Notes under the pieces: model-generated
Seen by the model: only the letters and a program-made list of their open reading frames with translations
Told to the model about the DNA's origin: nothing
Databases searched by the model: none
Part shown: positions 48,301-59,021 of the stretch, piece after piece
Position numbering within the stretch: the stretch's first letter is position 1
How the letters are laid out: every line of letters begins with the position of its first letter
Origin: Euryodendron excelsum
Taxonomy: Eukaryota; Streptophyta; Magnoliopsida; Ericales; Pentaphylacaceae
Assembly: GCA_033060915.1 (NCBI GenBank)
Contig: CM065379.1
Location: 28,264,318 to 28,328,317 of the forward strand
DNA length: 64,000 nucleotides
Direction of reading: 5' to 3'
Translations under genes and position numbers: made by a program

Positions 48301-50060
48301 GCTTGAAAAGGCTTTGGAGGGTTAGGGTTTAGAGAGACTTCGAGCATTGTTTTCATAGCGACAAAATTTCTGGACTAAGTTCGCGAACCCTTTTTACATA
48401 GGGGTAGGGTCTGTATTTGTAGATAATTGAAACAACCTTGGCGCCTGTTGCAGTGGCGCCAGCGTAAAAATCCCACTAGCACCACGAGGAATGGTGCCAA
48501 GTCATTTATTGGCTTGGCACCATTGCTAGTGGTGCTAGTCACTTAGGAAAGATTTAAGGTAGTAAGAAACGTATCTTTCGACCCTTGGTATCCAAGGCAA
48601 AAGATTTTGGCACCTGTCCTAGTGACTACCATGCAATTGTTGGCTTGGTTCCACTAGGAGTGACTCCATAAAGTTCAGGAATGATTCGAAAGGTTTCGAG
48701 TAACCAGACTTGGTTGAGAATGGACGGAAACCCTCAGGAGAGTGTCTCAAAGGTAACTGGCTTGAGAAATAATACTAGAATAGTTGAACAGGTCGACCGA
48801 CCTGCTAATGGCAAAACAGTCATTAGAACTAGGAAAACACCAAAATGGACTCGAAGTGACCTGTGAGAAGACTTGAAGGTTAGAAACACTATTGAGAGTG
48901 TTCCAAGGGGTTACTGGTTTGATACCTAGAGCCGGTGTGGATGGAAAAGGCGACCAGCTCACCAGGGGCAAAATGATCACTTGGCACTAGGCTTGTCAGA
49001 ATAGACTCGGAATGATCCAAAAAGGTGTTGGAAGGTTGAGGATACTATAAGAAACATCCTCGGGAGGTTACCGATTTGATACCCAGAGCTAGAGGGGTTC
49101 CAAGCGGCGATCGAATGTCTAGGGGCAAAATGGTTATTTTGACTGTATGGTCTTGGAATTGATCCCGGAACGAACTGGAAGGCACTCAAACATGTTTGAT
49201 TATTTTTGGGACAATCTTGAAAATGTGGACTTACCACCCTGAGGACCTAGATACTTTTTTTAGAAGCATGCACCCAAGGGGCAATTTGGTCATTTTTCAC
49301 CGGAGTGGGCTAGCAGGCGCTGTCACTGTAATGGTGTGTGACGAGTTGGTTTCCAAAGGTATCCCGTCCTTCGGTAAACATGTTACGGCCAAGAGGCGTG
49401 TTCGGTCCCGTGACGTTGGGGTTTTGTTAGCAATTCCCAATGTCGACCTGTCTGCTAGTGTTTTTGCCACTCTGATGGTTGCGAGGTTTGTGAGTGTTTC
49501 CTTCACTCTGACGGTGTGCGTTCATTTCGAAGACTGCATGATCTCGAGAAGTTGCTAGATGGACTTATCGTCTGAGTGATAAAATTTCTCAAAAGACAAG
49601 CCGGATAATGGATATTCTACATTAGTAGGCTAGCAGGCGCTAGAAGTGAATCGTTCTACCATCTCAGGGACTTGGGTTTCGTCCTGGTTGACAGGTTTAA
49701 AAGGACTTATTGTTTGGAGGAGTTTTTTAATAAACGTGCCAAATTGGATGGACTTAGCATATGAGGGATCAACTTTCTCAAAAGACATGCCCGATTGAGT
49801 TTGATTAGTCTAGACTGGAATTGAGGCTGAAATAGGGACTTACCATCTTTAGGAAGATGTGCCAACTGGAATTGGACCGAGCAATGCTGCAAGGGCATTA
49901 TGGTTATATGACCTTTATTAGGTTCGGTGGGCCCGCGAAGTGATTCATTGACTGGATTAAGTCTGAAAAACTTATTCAGACTTGAATGTGTCCATGTCAG
50001 TTTGAATGTGAATCCGGTCGGACCGGAGATTATCGAGTGGGCAAAAATGGGGTGCTTACA
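45393..50060 (-). mobile_element. 5' LTR of element H
   Basis: A 4668 bp complete LTR, minus strand, from TGTAAGCACCCCATTTTTGC to ATGTGGGCGCAACA. The leader lies on its left. Its right flank (ATAAT, 50061-50065) is inside a PMD gene on the minus strand, so H was inserted into that gene. The TATA position (near 48413) reads CTACAAATA and has probably lost function. Confidence 0.92.
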
Positions 50061-50835
50061 ATAATCAATCTCTAGTGAAAGTAGAAAAGTAACACCTGGT
50101 TGGCGCTTAGTATATGGAACGAGAATCCTCTCGACCAAAGCTCCAAACATATACTCAGCAGGATGACTGCCCAACTAGAACTCTTCGTGGAACTGGCGCC
50201 AATGTCGGTCTCCTAGATAAGACTCCTATAACTTATTACTAAGAAAAGGAAATCCTTGACAAAGACATCGAGACTAGTTAACTGACTGACTCATAATGAA
50301 CCGATCTAATAAAGGGCCGACAAGTCACATCGCTCTCCTTTATCCACTCTAGGTTTGACCGTATAGTCATAAAGTCGGTAATCTCAAATCAGTGAGCCAC
50401 TTGATCACGTGCCCATCTCAAAGCCCGAGAATAAATGTCAAACTCCACTACCTCTGGACGATGAACACATAGATACTCATAACTCCACCAGACCAAAATG
50501 GTCCAAAAATCGGTCACACTACCCCAATGAGAGGAAGTCCGGACCCGCATGGATCTGAGGAAACAACCAAAAGAGAAAGAGCCCTAGTCTAGCTCTAACA
50601 AGGCTCCCAAGTCAGCTACCACACTCACCAATTTGAAAGGAACAATCGACTTGTTGTTATTGCAAAAAGAGTTAAAAACAATATACAATACCATTCATTG
50701 CCTCATAATGTCTCGCCGCTCAGGTGGTGGCTCAACACAAAATGTACCATCATCTTGACTACGCTAGGACAGTGGAAAAGCAAAGTGGTCAAGAGGCAAC
50801 AAGTCCAACAGAGTACAAGCCTTGTCCCTACTAAC
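50061..50835 (-). pseudogene. PMD (plant mobile domain) gene fragment, probably of element A
   Basis: One continuous minus-strand frame from 50835 to 50061 aligns with the F copy at about 59680-60450. Shared phrases are ERRDIMR, CNNNKS, VADLGAL, GSFSFGCFLRSMRV, WWSYEYL, RALRWARD, DRHWRQFHEEF and AEYMFGALV. The PMD is a plant domain found in MAIN/MAIL1-type proteins and in many transposons. Several stops interrupt the frame (for example TGA after DIMRQ, and TAG where F has a tryptophan codon), but no frameshift was seen over 775 bp. The gene is cut at both ends: by LTR I on its 5' side and LTR H on its 3' side. It lies on the minus strand, antisense to plus-strand element A, the arrangement seen in F and H, so I assign it to A by inference. 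Confidence 0.82.
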
Positions 50836-53321
50836 TGTCGCGCCTAGATTTTTCGCACTCGAGGAATACACACACAAGCAGGAAAAAATACTGTACTCTC
50901 TCTTTAGAACTCACCCTCCTAGAAGAATGAGTGCGACTAGGTTTGAATTGAAAATTGGTTTGAATTAAGGGCTTTTAGAAAATATTTGGAGTCGCCACCT
51001 AACTTGATTAAGGTGAGTTAGGTCACCTAAAAATTAGGCATAATCCGAAGACTACACTTAAAGTTTTTGAAAAAGGTTTTTGAAAATACCATCTCAAGAG
51101 AGGGTTTTAAGAAAAACAGGTTGTTTGGTAACCTTTAGAAAACATTTAGCCTTTTCTTGAAAATAACTACATTTTGGTCTTTCGAAAACAGTGATCTAGG
51201 TTTGGAGGTTGGTTACGTGTAGGGAAGATGCACTAAGCCATCACCCTACCCTGCCCTGGCGGTACCTACATGTCTATCTAGCCTAGATTCACCTATGAGA
51301 GTCCTCAACTAACCAATGTTCAATCCTATCCACTTTGAAAAAGAAATGTTTAAAAAGAAATTTAACATGATACATGATAGGCAAGTGCAAGAAAAGAGAA
51401 TCGAAAAATAGATTTGGAAAGAAATTTATTTGATTTAAAAAGGAAGATGTAGAAGTTTGAATTTGGAAAAAAGGTTTTGGAAATTGAAAATAGAGATTTG
51501 AAAATAGAAATTTGGAATTGGAAGTTTGAAAATAGATTGGAGATTTGGAAAGATTTTGTGGAAATAAAAACTTGAAAAATGTTGTGACCGCACCCATGAG
51601 GGTTACCTACATATCCTTTTGGAGGAATCAGGTCAATCGTAGTTCGGACAACAGTCCAATTAAAAATAGAAGAGTTGATTTGGAAGAGAATTGGAGTTGG
51701 ATTCGAATTGGAATTGGAAAAGTAGGAAATTTAGACTTTGATTGGAAGATTTGAAAAGATTGGTTTTGAAAGACTTGGTTTTAGGAAACCTAGACTTAGA
51801 AACTTGAAAAAAAGAAGGATTGGACTTGACTTGGAAAAATTTTAGAAAAGATTTGACTCAAATGTTTGGCTTAGAAGATTTGGAAAGATTAGATTTAGGA
51901 AATGTTCGAATTAGGAAAGGTTCAGGTTAGGAAAGTGTCATTTTCGAAAAGTTTCATTTTAGGAAAGTTTTGATTTAGGAAAGTTTCAACTTAGGAAAGT
52001 TTTGAATTAAGAAAATTTCAACTTAGGAAAGTTTTAAATTAAGAAAGTTTCATTTTAAGAAAGGTTTTGAAATAGGAAAGGTTTTGAAAATAAGGAAGTT
52101 TTGAAAATAAGAAAGTTTTGTATTTAGAAAGTTTTAGATTTAGAAAGATTTGAAGTTTTAGGAAAGTTTAGAATTTAGAAAGTTTGGAAGTTTAGAAAGA
52201 TTTAACTTAAGAAAGTTTTAAATTTAGAAAACTTTGAATTTGGAAATATTTGAAATTTAGAAAGATTTGGATGTAAAAAGTTTTAGAGTTTGAGTTTTAG
52301 AAAATCTTGAGATTAGGAAAGGTTTGAGTTTAAGAAAGATTTGAAAACTTAGATTTAGAAAGTTAAGATTTGGAAAGAGATAGAAGTAGGAAAGGGTCGA
52401 ATTAGGAAAAATTTGAAAGTTTAATGTTTAAGGAAAGATTTGAAAGTTTTAGGAAACCTATGGTTCAGGAAGGTAAGAAATTAGGAGAGAGTTGAATTAG
52501 GAAAGATTTAAATTTTGAATTTTAAAATTTAGGAAAGATTTTTATATTCAAGTTTTGGAAACTTAAGATTTAGAAAAGTAGAAGATTACAAAGGATTTGA
52601 ATTAGGAAAGATTTGGATTAGGAAGGGATTGGATTTTGTTTCTAAAAGAGAAGGTTTGATTTTGTTTCAAAAAATGGAAGATAAGATCTAGTTTCCTAAA
52701 TGGGAGATTGGATTTGGTGACCTAAAGGGAAGATTGGATTTGACACGGATTCGGAAAGAGAGGTTTTAGAAACCCTAGATTTGCGAAGACTATAGTTTTG
52801 ACATAGAAAATAGGTTTTGGAAATATATAGTTTTGATATGAAAAGGGAGATTTTGGAAACCGAGGTTTTGAAGCAAAAAAAATAAGGGATTGAAAATCAT
52901 GTTTTTGGAAAGAAAACTAGGGTTTCCTAATCGTGAATTCTAGGGCTTGACTTGGGCACCAAGGAATGGGATTTTTGAAAAATGAGTTTTTGGAAACGAA
53001 GACTTTGGAGGGAGATTCCAAAGAGGAGTTTTTAGGAAATGTGTTTTGAAAAGAACTTTAGGAATGAAGTTTTTGGAAAGTAAAACTTTGAGAGAATTTT
53101 GGAAACAAGATTTTGGAAGAAGCTTTTTGGAAAGAGTTTTTAGGAAAGTGAATTTTGAGGAGAGTGTCTTTAGAAAGTGGATTTCGAAGATAGAGTTTTG
53201 GGAAAGAGTGGAAAAGAGAGTTTTTGAAAAAGAGAGTTTTTGAAAAATAGATTTTTGGAGAGAATTTTTAGAAAACAATTTCGGAAAGGAATTTAAAGAG
53301 AGTTTATGGAAAGCATGTTGG
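50836..53321 (-). mobile_element. LTR I, first part seen; split by element F
   Basis: This carries the 3' terminus of a family LTR (minus strand ...ATCTAGGCGCGACA ends at 50836) and continues for 2.5 kb through the purine-rich region until element F begins at 53322. The left flank is PMD sequence (CTAAC, 50831-50835), not a primer-binding site, so it is a 3' or solo LTR inserted in the PMD gene. Its other half should lie beyond the right edge of the window. Confidence 0.85.
51880..52640 (+). repeat. Quasi-tandem purine-rich array in LTR I
   Basis: Dozens of imperfect copies of a 15-20 bp motif close to TTTAGGAAAGTTT alternating with GAATTTGGAAAG. The given strand is very purine-rich. The same type of array is found in LTR B (about 6140-6680), D (about 19830-20170), E (about 27110-27560), J (about 54300-54700) and, as the complementary strand, in C (about 12180-12790). 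It lies in the transcribed part of the LTR, where the RNA would be pyrimidine-rich. Confidence 0.75.
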
Positions 53322-56000
53322 TGTCGCGCCCAGATTTTTCGCACTCGAGGAATACTCACTCAAGCGGGAAAAATGTTGTACTCTCTCGTTATAACTCACC
53401 CTCCTAGAAGAATGAGTGCGACTAGGTTTGAATTGAAAATAAGTTTGAATAAAGGGCTTTTGAAAAGGATTTGGAGTCGCCACCTAACTTAATTAAGGTG
53501 AGTTAGGTCACCTAAAAACTAAGAATAATCCGAAGACTATTCTTAGGGTTTTTAAAAAACAATTTTGAAAAGATCTCCTCAAGAGAGGGCTTTTAAGAAA
53601 ACAAGTTGTTTTGCAACCTTTGGAAAATATTTAGCCATTTTTAGAAAAATAACTCCTTTTTGGTCTATCGAAAACAGTGATCTAGGTTCAAAGGTTGGTT
53701 ACGTGTAGGGAAGATGCACTAAGCTATCACCCTACCCTGCCCTTTCGGTACCTACATGTCAATCTACCCTAGATTCACCTATGAAAGTCTTCGACTAACT
53801 AATGGTTCAATCCTATTCACTTTAGAAAAACAATGTTTGAAAACTAACATGATGCATGATGTGCAAGTGCAAATTAAGAGAATTGAAAAATAGATTTGAA
53901 AAGAAATTGATTTGATTTGAAAATAGAGTTGAAGAAATAGAATTGAAATTGGAAAGTTTGAAAATTTGGAAATAGAAAGTTTGAAAGCGGATGGGAATTT
54001 GAGATTTGAAAAGATTTTGAAAACCGCACCCATGAGGGTGGAATTGAAAGTTTGAAAAGTGTTGTGACCGCACCTATGAAGGTTGCCTACGTATCCCTTT
54101 AGGGGAATCAGGTCAGTCGTAGTTCGGACAAGAGCCCGATTGAAAAAAGATTGATTTGAAGAGAGAGATTGGATTGGAAAAAAGAGATTGAATTGAAAAT
54201 TGAATTTGATTTGAAATTAGAAGAGGAGATTGGAAATTGAAATTGAGAAGATTGGACTTTGATTTGAAGAGATAGATTTGGTTTTAGGAAACCTAGACTT
54301 AGGAAAGAGACTTAGGAAAGATTCAACTTTGACTTGAAAAGTTTAGGAGATTAGGAAAGATTGGACTTAGGAAATGTTTGAATTAGGAAAGGTTCAAGTT
54401 AGGAAAGTGTCATTTTAGGAAAGTTTCATTTTTGAAAAGTTTTGAATTAGAAAAGTTTTAGGTTTAAGAAAGTTTCAACTAAGGAAAGTGTTGTTTTAGG
54501 AAAGGTTTTAAAATTAGAAAGATTTGAAAATTAGGAAGTTTTGAAAATTGGAAAGTTTTGAATTTAGAAAGTTTTGAAATAAGGAAGTCTTGAAAGTAGG
54601 AAAGTTTCGTTTTAGGAAATGTTTGAATTAAGAAAAGTTTCAACTTAAGAAAGTCTTGAATTAAGAAAGTTTTGAATTCAGAAAAGTTTTAGATTTGAAA
54701 AGATTTTGAAGTTTTTGGAAAGTGCGTTTTTGGAAACGAAGGCTTTCTAGAAGTGAAATCTTAGGGAGGAGTTTTTGGAAATAGAGTTTTTGGAAAGATT
54801 TTTGGAAAGAGGGAGTTTTTGGAAAGTGAGTTTTTGGAAACATAGATTTTAGAAGGAAAATCCTAGAGAAGAAATTTCTAGAAGAAGGATTTTGGAAACT
54901 GAGTTTTTTAGAAAGGTTTTTGGAGAGATTTTTTAGGAAGGTGAATCTAGGGAGTGTTTTTAGAAAGTAAATTTTGAGGAGAGGATTTTGGAGAGGAGTT
55001 GAAAAAGGAGAGTTTTGAAAAATAGATTTTTGGAGGGAGTTTTTGAAAACAATTTTGGAGAGGAGAGTTTTAGGAAAGTATGTTGAAAAAGAGGTTTTTA
55101 GGAAAAAAGACTTTTTGAAAAGAGAGTTTCTAGAAGGAGTAAAAACATCTCACTTTCCTAAAGCAATTCTAACCATAAGAGGGCTAGAACCACTTTAGGA
55201 AAGCGGTTTTGAAAAACAATAAGATTTGAAAATATAGACCAAAAAGGTCACTTTTAATGTAACACTTTCCTAAAGCAACCCTAGCCGTGGAAAGGCTAGA
55301 ATCACCCTAGGATTGTGGTTTTGAAAACAAGGTTTTGAAAAAGAGATTTTTGATGCAATTTTGAAAACAACTTTGAAAACGGTTTTTGGAAGATGCAAGA
55401 CTATGATATGCACAATGCAATTTGGGGTCGTGAACATACAAGGCTAAGGCTTCACCACATAATCAAGGGGGCCGGACCCACGTGGTCTTTGGTTAGACTA
55501 GAAGAAAGCCCCTGACATGGTGACTCTCCAATAGCCCAATCCTACACATAGACCGGGAATCCCCTTGTTTCAAGCATGCAGAGAAAGGGGGGGAAAGAGA
55601 TGGGGGATTAAAATAGAGAAAACCCAAGTGGGTTGGAGAGAGAAGAGAGAGGGGGGAAGTGCAGAAAATTAAAGAGAAAACCTACCGTATGTCTTCTTTA
55701 TTTTGTGCGCCGCGCTGTCTTCGGTCTTCAGTCTTTGTCTTGATCTTCACCTTCAGCCTTCAAGAGTTGTCTTTAAGCTTTGGATAGCAGCTCTTCAAGT
55801 CTTCTAAGGATAGTTGAAGGCTAGTGTATGAGTGTATGAGGGAGTGTATGAGTGTATAGGAGGCTAGTGTTTGTGTATAGTGGCTAGGGTTTGGAAAACC
55901 TAGGGAGGCTATGGTTTTGGAGGTGCTCGAGTTCTGTATATCAAAATATAGGATTTTTAGGTTAACTTTGCAGACCCTTTTCACGTTGAATGAGGCTCTG

Positions 56001-56009
56001 TATTTATAG
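56001..56009 (-). promoter_or_regulatory. TATA box of LTR J
   Basis: CTATAAATA on the minus strand, 1.66 kb from the LTR start, the same spacing as in LTR C. Confidence 0.7.
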
Positions 56010-56061
56010 AAGTTAGACAAACCTGGCGCCTGTTGCAGGGGCGCCAGGGCAAAATTGCTCT

Positions 56062-56084
56062 TGGCGCCACTAGGAGTGGCGCCA
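56062..56084. promoter_or_regulatory. Perfect inverted repeat in U3 of LTR J
   Basis: Arms TGGCGCCACT and AGTGGCGCCA separated by AGG, about 55 bp upstream of the TATA box. Related GGCGCC-containing inverted repeats are at about 2660 and 2745 (A), 10530-10590 (C), 48440-48540 (H) and 57870-57935, upstream of the PMD gene of F. It could be a protein-binding site or form an RNA or DNA hairpin. Confidence 0.7.
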
Positions 56085-57023
56085 GGCCAATTCTTGACTT
56101 GGCGCCACTACTAGTGGCACCGGCCAGTTAGGAAACTTTATAAGTCGGCAAGCAACGTATCTTTGACTAGATTTGGGCGCCTGTACTAGTGATTACCATG
56201 CAACTTTTAGCCTGGCTTCACTAGGAGTGACTTCGGAAAGTCCGGGAATGATTTGGAGGAGCCGAAAATGACTCGGAAGGCCGGAAAGGAGCAGGAACAC
56301 TTAAAATAGTGTCCTGGAGGTATTTGACTTAAAAAGTGAGGACAAAATGTGTCGGAAAGGTTGATCGGGCCCTTAGGGGCAAAACGGTCAATCGGACTGG
56401 GAAGCTGCCGGGGCGAACTCGGACTGTCCCGGAAGAAGACTTGGGATCTGGAAACATTATTTGGAATGTTCCCAGAGGTTGTCGGTTTGATTCCCAGAGC
56501 CGGCGTGGTCGGAAAAGGAGACCGGCCCACTAGGGGCAAAACGGTCATTTTGTACCGGGTTTGCCGGAACTGACTCGGAATGGTCCGAAAAGGTAAAGGA
56601 TGGTTGAGAACACTATAAAAATTATTCTCGGGACATTATCAGTTTGATACCCAGAGCCGGTGTGGTCGAAGAAGGAGACCGGCCCTCTAGGGGCAAAACG
56701 GTCATTTTGTACCGGGTTGGCCGGAACTGACTCGGAATGATCCGGAAAGGTAAAGGAAGGTTGAGAATACTATAAAAGTATTTTCAGGAGGTTGCCGGTT
56801 TGATACCCAGAGCCGGTGTGGTTCCCGAGGCATTCGAATGCCTAGGGGCAAAATGGTCATATTGACCGGAAAGTCTCGGAAAAGGTCCAAAGGGCAGTTC
56901 GGTCATTTTTCACCGAAGTGGGCTAACAGACACTGGTGTTGACCTGGGTTTTGAGCGTTTCCGCCACTCTAGCAGCGGTCGTCGTGACACAGGGGTTTGT
57001 TGCCAATTCCCTATATCGACTTA

Positions 57024-57196
57024 TTTGTAAGTATTTTCGTTACTGTAACGGTTTTGTGAGTAGTTTCGCTACTCGGACGGTTTTGTGAGTATTTCCGCTA
57101 CTCTAACGGTTTTGTGAGTATTTCCGATACTCTAACAGCTTTGTGAGTATTTTCGCTACTTTAACGGTTTTGTGAGTAGTTTTGCTACTCGGACCG
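57024..57196 (-). repeat. U3 tandem repeat of 29 bp, 6 copies (LTR J)
   Basis: Units at 57024, 57052, 57081, 57110, 57139 and 57168 contain TTTTGTGAGTA, then TTTC or TTCC, then GCTACT and (C/T)(G/A)ACGG. Other LTRs have two or three related but longer units here. The array lies upstream of the TATA box, where enhancer repeats would be expected. Confidence 0.9.
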
Positions 57197-57475
57197 TCTT
57201 GAGGAATAAACTGTCTCGAGAGTGGGACTGGAAGGGGTCTTATCGTCTCCGAAGAGACGTGCCTAGATTGGAACCGTCTCGAGGAATAAACTGTCTTGAG
57301 AGTAGGTTTGGGAAGGGGTCTTACTGTCTCCAAAGAGACGTGCCTGGATTGGAACCGTCTCGAGGAATAAACTATCTCGAGAGTGGGATTGGAAATGGGT
57401 CTTACCGTCTCCGAGGAGACGTGCCTGGATTGGAACCATCTCGAGGAATAAATGTCTCGAGCGTGGGATTGGAAT
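57193..57475 (-). repeat. U3 tandem repeat of 80-81 bp, 3.5 copies (LTR J)
   Basis: Units start at 57193, 57273, 57354 and 57435. Each contains CGAGGAATAAACTGTCTCGA and a short inverted repeat, CGTCTCCGAAGAGACG (6 bp arms, 4 bp loop). The array abuts the 29 bp array. Reading frames through it on both strands repeat the same peptide and are not taken as genes. Confidence 0.9.
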
Positions 57476-57672
57476 TGTAAAGGAAAGGACAATGCCCCTA
57501 AGGGCATTTTGGTAATTTTGCCTCTATTTGGGCCCGACAGGCCCCCCGAAGCGATGGAGAGAAAGAATTTGGACCTAGAGAATTGGTTTCGATTGGAATA
57601 TGCCCACAATGACTTGAAAACAAGTTTGGACGGAGTATAGACTGCCGAGCGGTCAAAAATGGGGTGCTTACA

Positions 57673-57692
57673 GCTGCCTCACTTTTTCTGTC
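57673..57692 (-). promoter_or_regulatory. Polypurine tract of element F
   Basis: The minus strand reads GACAGAAAAAGTGAGGCAGC directly before the LTR start TGTAAGC. It corresponds to the tract of element G and marks J as the 3' LTR. Confidence 0.65.
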
Positions 57693-59021
57693 TTTACTTG
57701 TCAAATACAGAAAACGATAAGAGTAAGAGTCCCATGTTGACCGCGAGGCAGTCGGAGGGACGGACACTGGAAATCCTTTGACAACGAGGGTCGAAAACGG
57801 ATAACGGGCCAAAAAAGCCTTCGAAAATGAGTTTTGGCAGGAAAAAGGGCAAAACTACCCAGAATTTATAACTGGCGCCACTAGTAGTGGCACCTTTGGC
57901 AAAAAAGAACTAGCGCCTCTGCTAGTGGCGCCAGGCCTAAAGCTAAAAACCAGAAAATTTCTGGTTCGAACACTTACGGGATTTGAAGAGTTTTTGGAGA
58001 ATCCGAGAGTCTTCAAGTGGAAACCGACTTGAACCTTGAAGGAGCACTCCTTGGGGACCATGGGTGATTGCCGGAAGGAGACCACGTCGCCGGAAGAGAA
58101 AATTTCGCCGGAGAACTTCCGAAAAGTGAGTTTTCAAGTTTTGTTGATTTCGATGTGTAGAACTTCATTTGAATCATGTGAATTGTGGAAATTGATGTTT
58201 TGATATGCTTTGAACACTTTGGTGATGTTGTTTTTGTATTTTGATGGTTGTTTGATTGAATTTGAATGATTTTTCATGATTATGTGAAGAGGGTTTTCTG
58301 CAGAAATAGGGGATTTGTTCCTACAGGCATGGGTATTGGGTTTTCTAGCTATGTTTTTGTGCAATGTGTCTTAGAAAAATGTATTTAACAACTGTATGAA
58401 GTTTCGTGATTTTTTGAAAACTCGGTGAATTTTTTATTTTTTGAAAAATAGAAAAATATTTAGGAAATTAGAAAAAATTAGAAAATTCAAGAAATTGATA
58501 AAATTTTTAAAGTTTGAAATTTGGAAAAAGATTGGAATATTTTTTAAAACACTTGAGGTGATTTTGAAAAATTTTGGAAGCCTTTTGAAAACCATTGATT
58601 TATTTGAAAAATAAAACATGAGTTTTGAAAATTTTAAAAAATTGAAAAGTGTGCACGGGTGCCATTGTTATGTGATTGTTGGAAAGTGCACATTTTGCAT
58701 TTTGTGTTGATGTCATGGGCGTTGTAGGGGCTATTTTTAAACGGGATTCTGCCGAAATTTTTAGAAATTATGGAAAAAGTTGGTTAAAGTTTTAGAAATA
58801 AAATCTTTTTTTTATTTTTTTAAGGAAAAAGGCAGAGACCCCTTGAAACTTGGGTTAAAGTTGGAAAATCAAGATGTGCATGTAGGAAATTTGTTTTGAC
58901 TTGTCATTCGAAGTTTTTTATTTATTTGTTTTGTTTGTGTTAGTTGTTTATTCTATTTTACTGTTATTTAAGATGCATGGATGGTATACTAACATCACTT
59001 ACCTTGGCTTACCTTTTCAGG
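57693..59021 (+). promoter_or_regulatory. Upstream region, first exon and first intron of the PMD gene
   Basis: The plus strand carries an inverted GGCGCC-type repeat (57872-57935) like that of the LTR U3. A GC-rich stretch follows with a good start context, ACCATGGGTG at 58057-58066. It opens 22 codons and ends at a consensus donor, AAAAGTGAGT (GT at 58126). An AT-rich intron follows, up to the acceptor ACCTTTTCAG at 59011-59020. The 22 codons are not in frame with the PMD frame after splicing, so this exon is either 5' leader with a short upstream frame or has suffered mutation. The acceptor is conserved in the H copy (31635). Confidence 0.5.

Larger units (their letters stand above)
53322..57672 (-). 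mobile_element. LTR J, 3' LTR of element F
   Basis: A 4351 bp LTR, minus strand, from TGTAAGCACCCCATTTTTGA to ATCTGGGCGCGACA. A polypurine tract on its right shows that it is a 3' LTR. The left flank is GTTGG (53317-53321) in LTR I, and the same five bases are expected after the 5' LTR of F beyond 64000. Compared with LTR I it lacks about 800 bp of the central purine-rich region (junction near 54700). U3 has expanded tandem arrays. Termini and TATA box are intact, which suggests a young insertion. Confidence 0.93.

Noticed and set aside
52940..53359. 139-codon minus-strand frame with repeated Leu, Phe, Ser and Lys
   Set aside because: It lies in the purine-rich LTR array and crosses the border of LTR J, so it is not a gene.
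57103..57609. 168-codon frame on the minus strand and overlapping frames on the plus strand
   Set aside because: They are read out of the 81 bp tandem array inside the LTR U3. The repeated peptide follows from the DNA repeat, and no family is recognised.
58944..59021. Upstream in-frame ATG at 58944 as start of the PMD protein
   Set aside because: It lies in the intron before a good acceptor (59011-59020). The H copy is similar at protein level only from the ATG after the acceptor.
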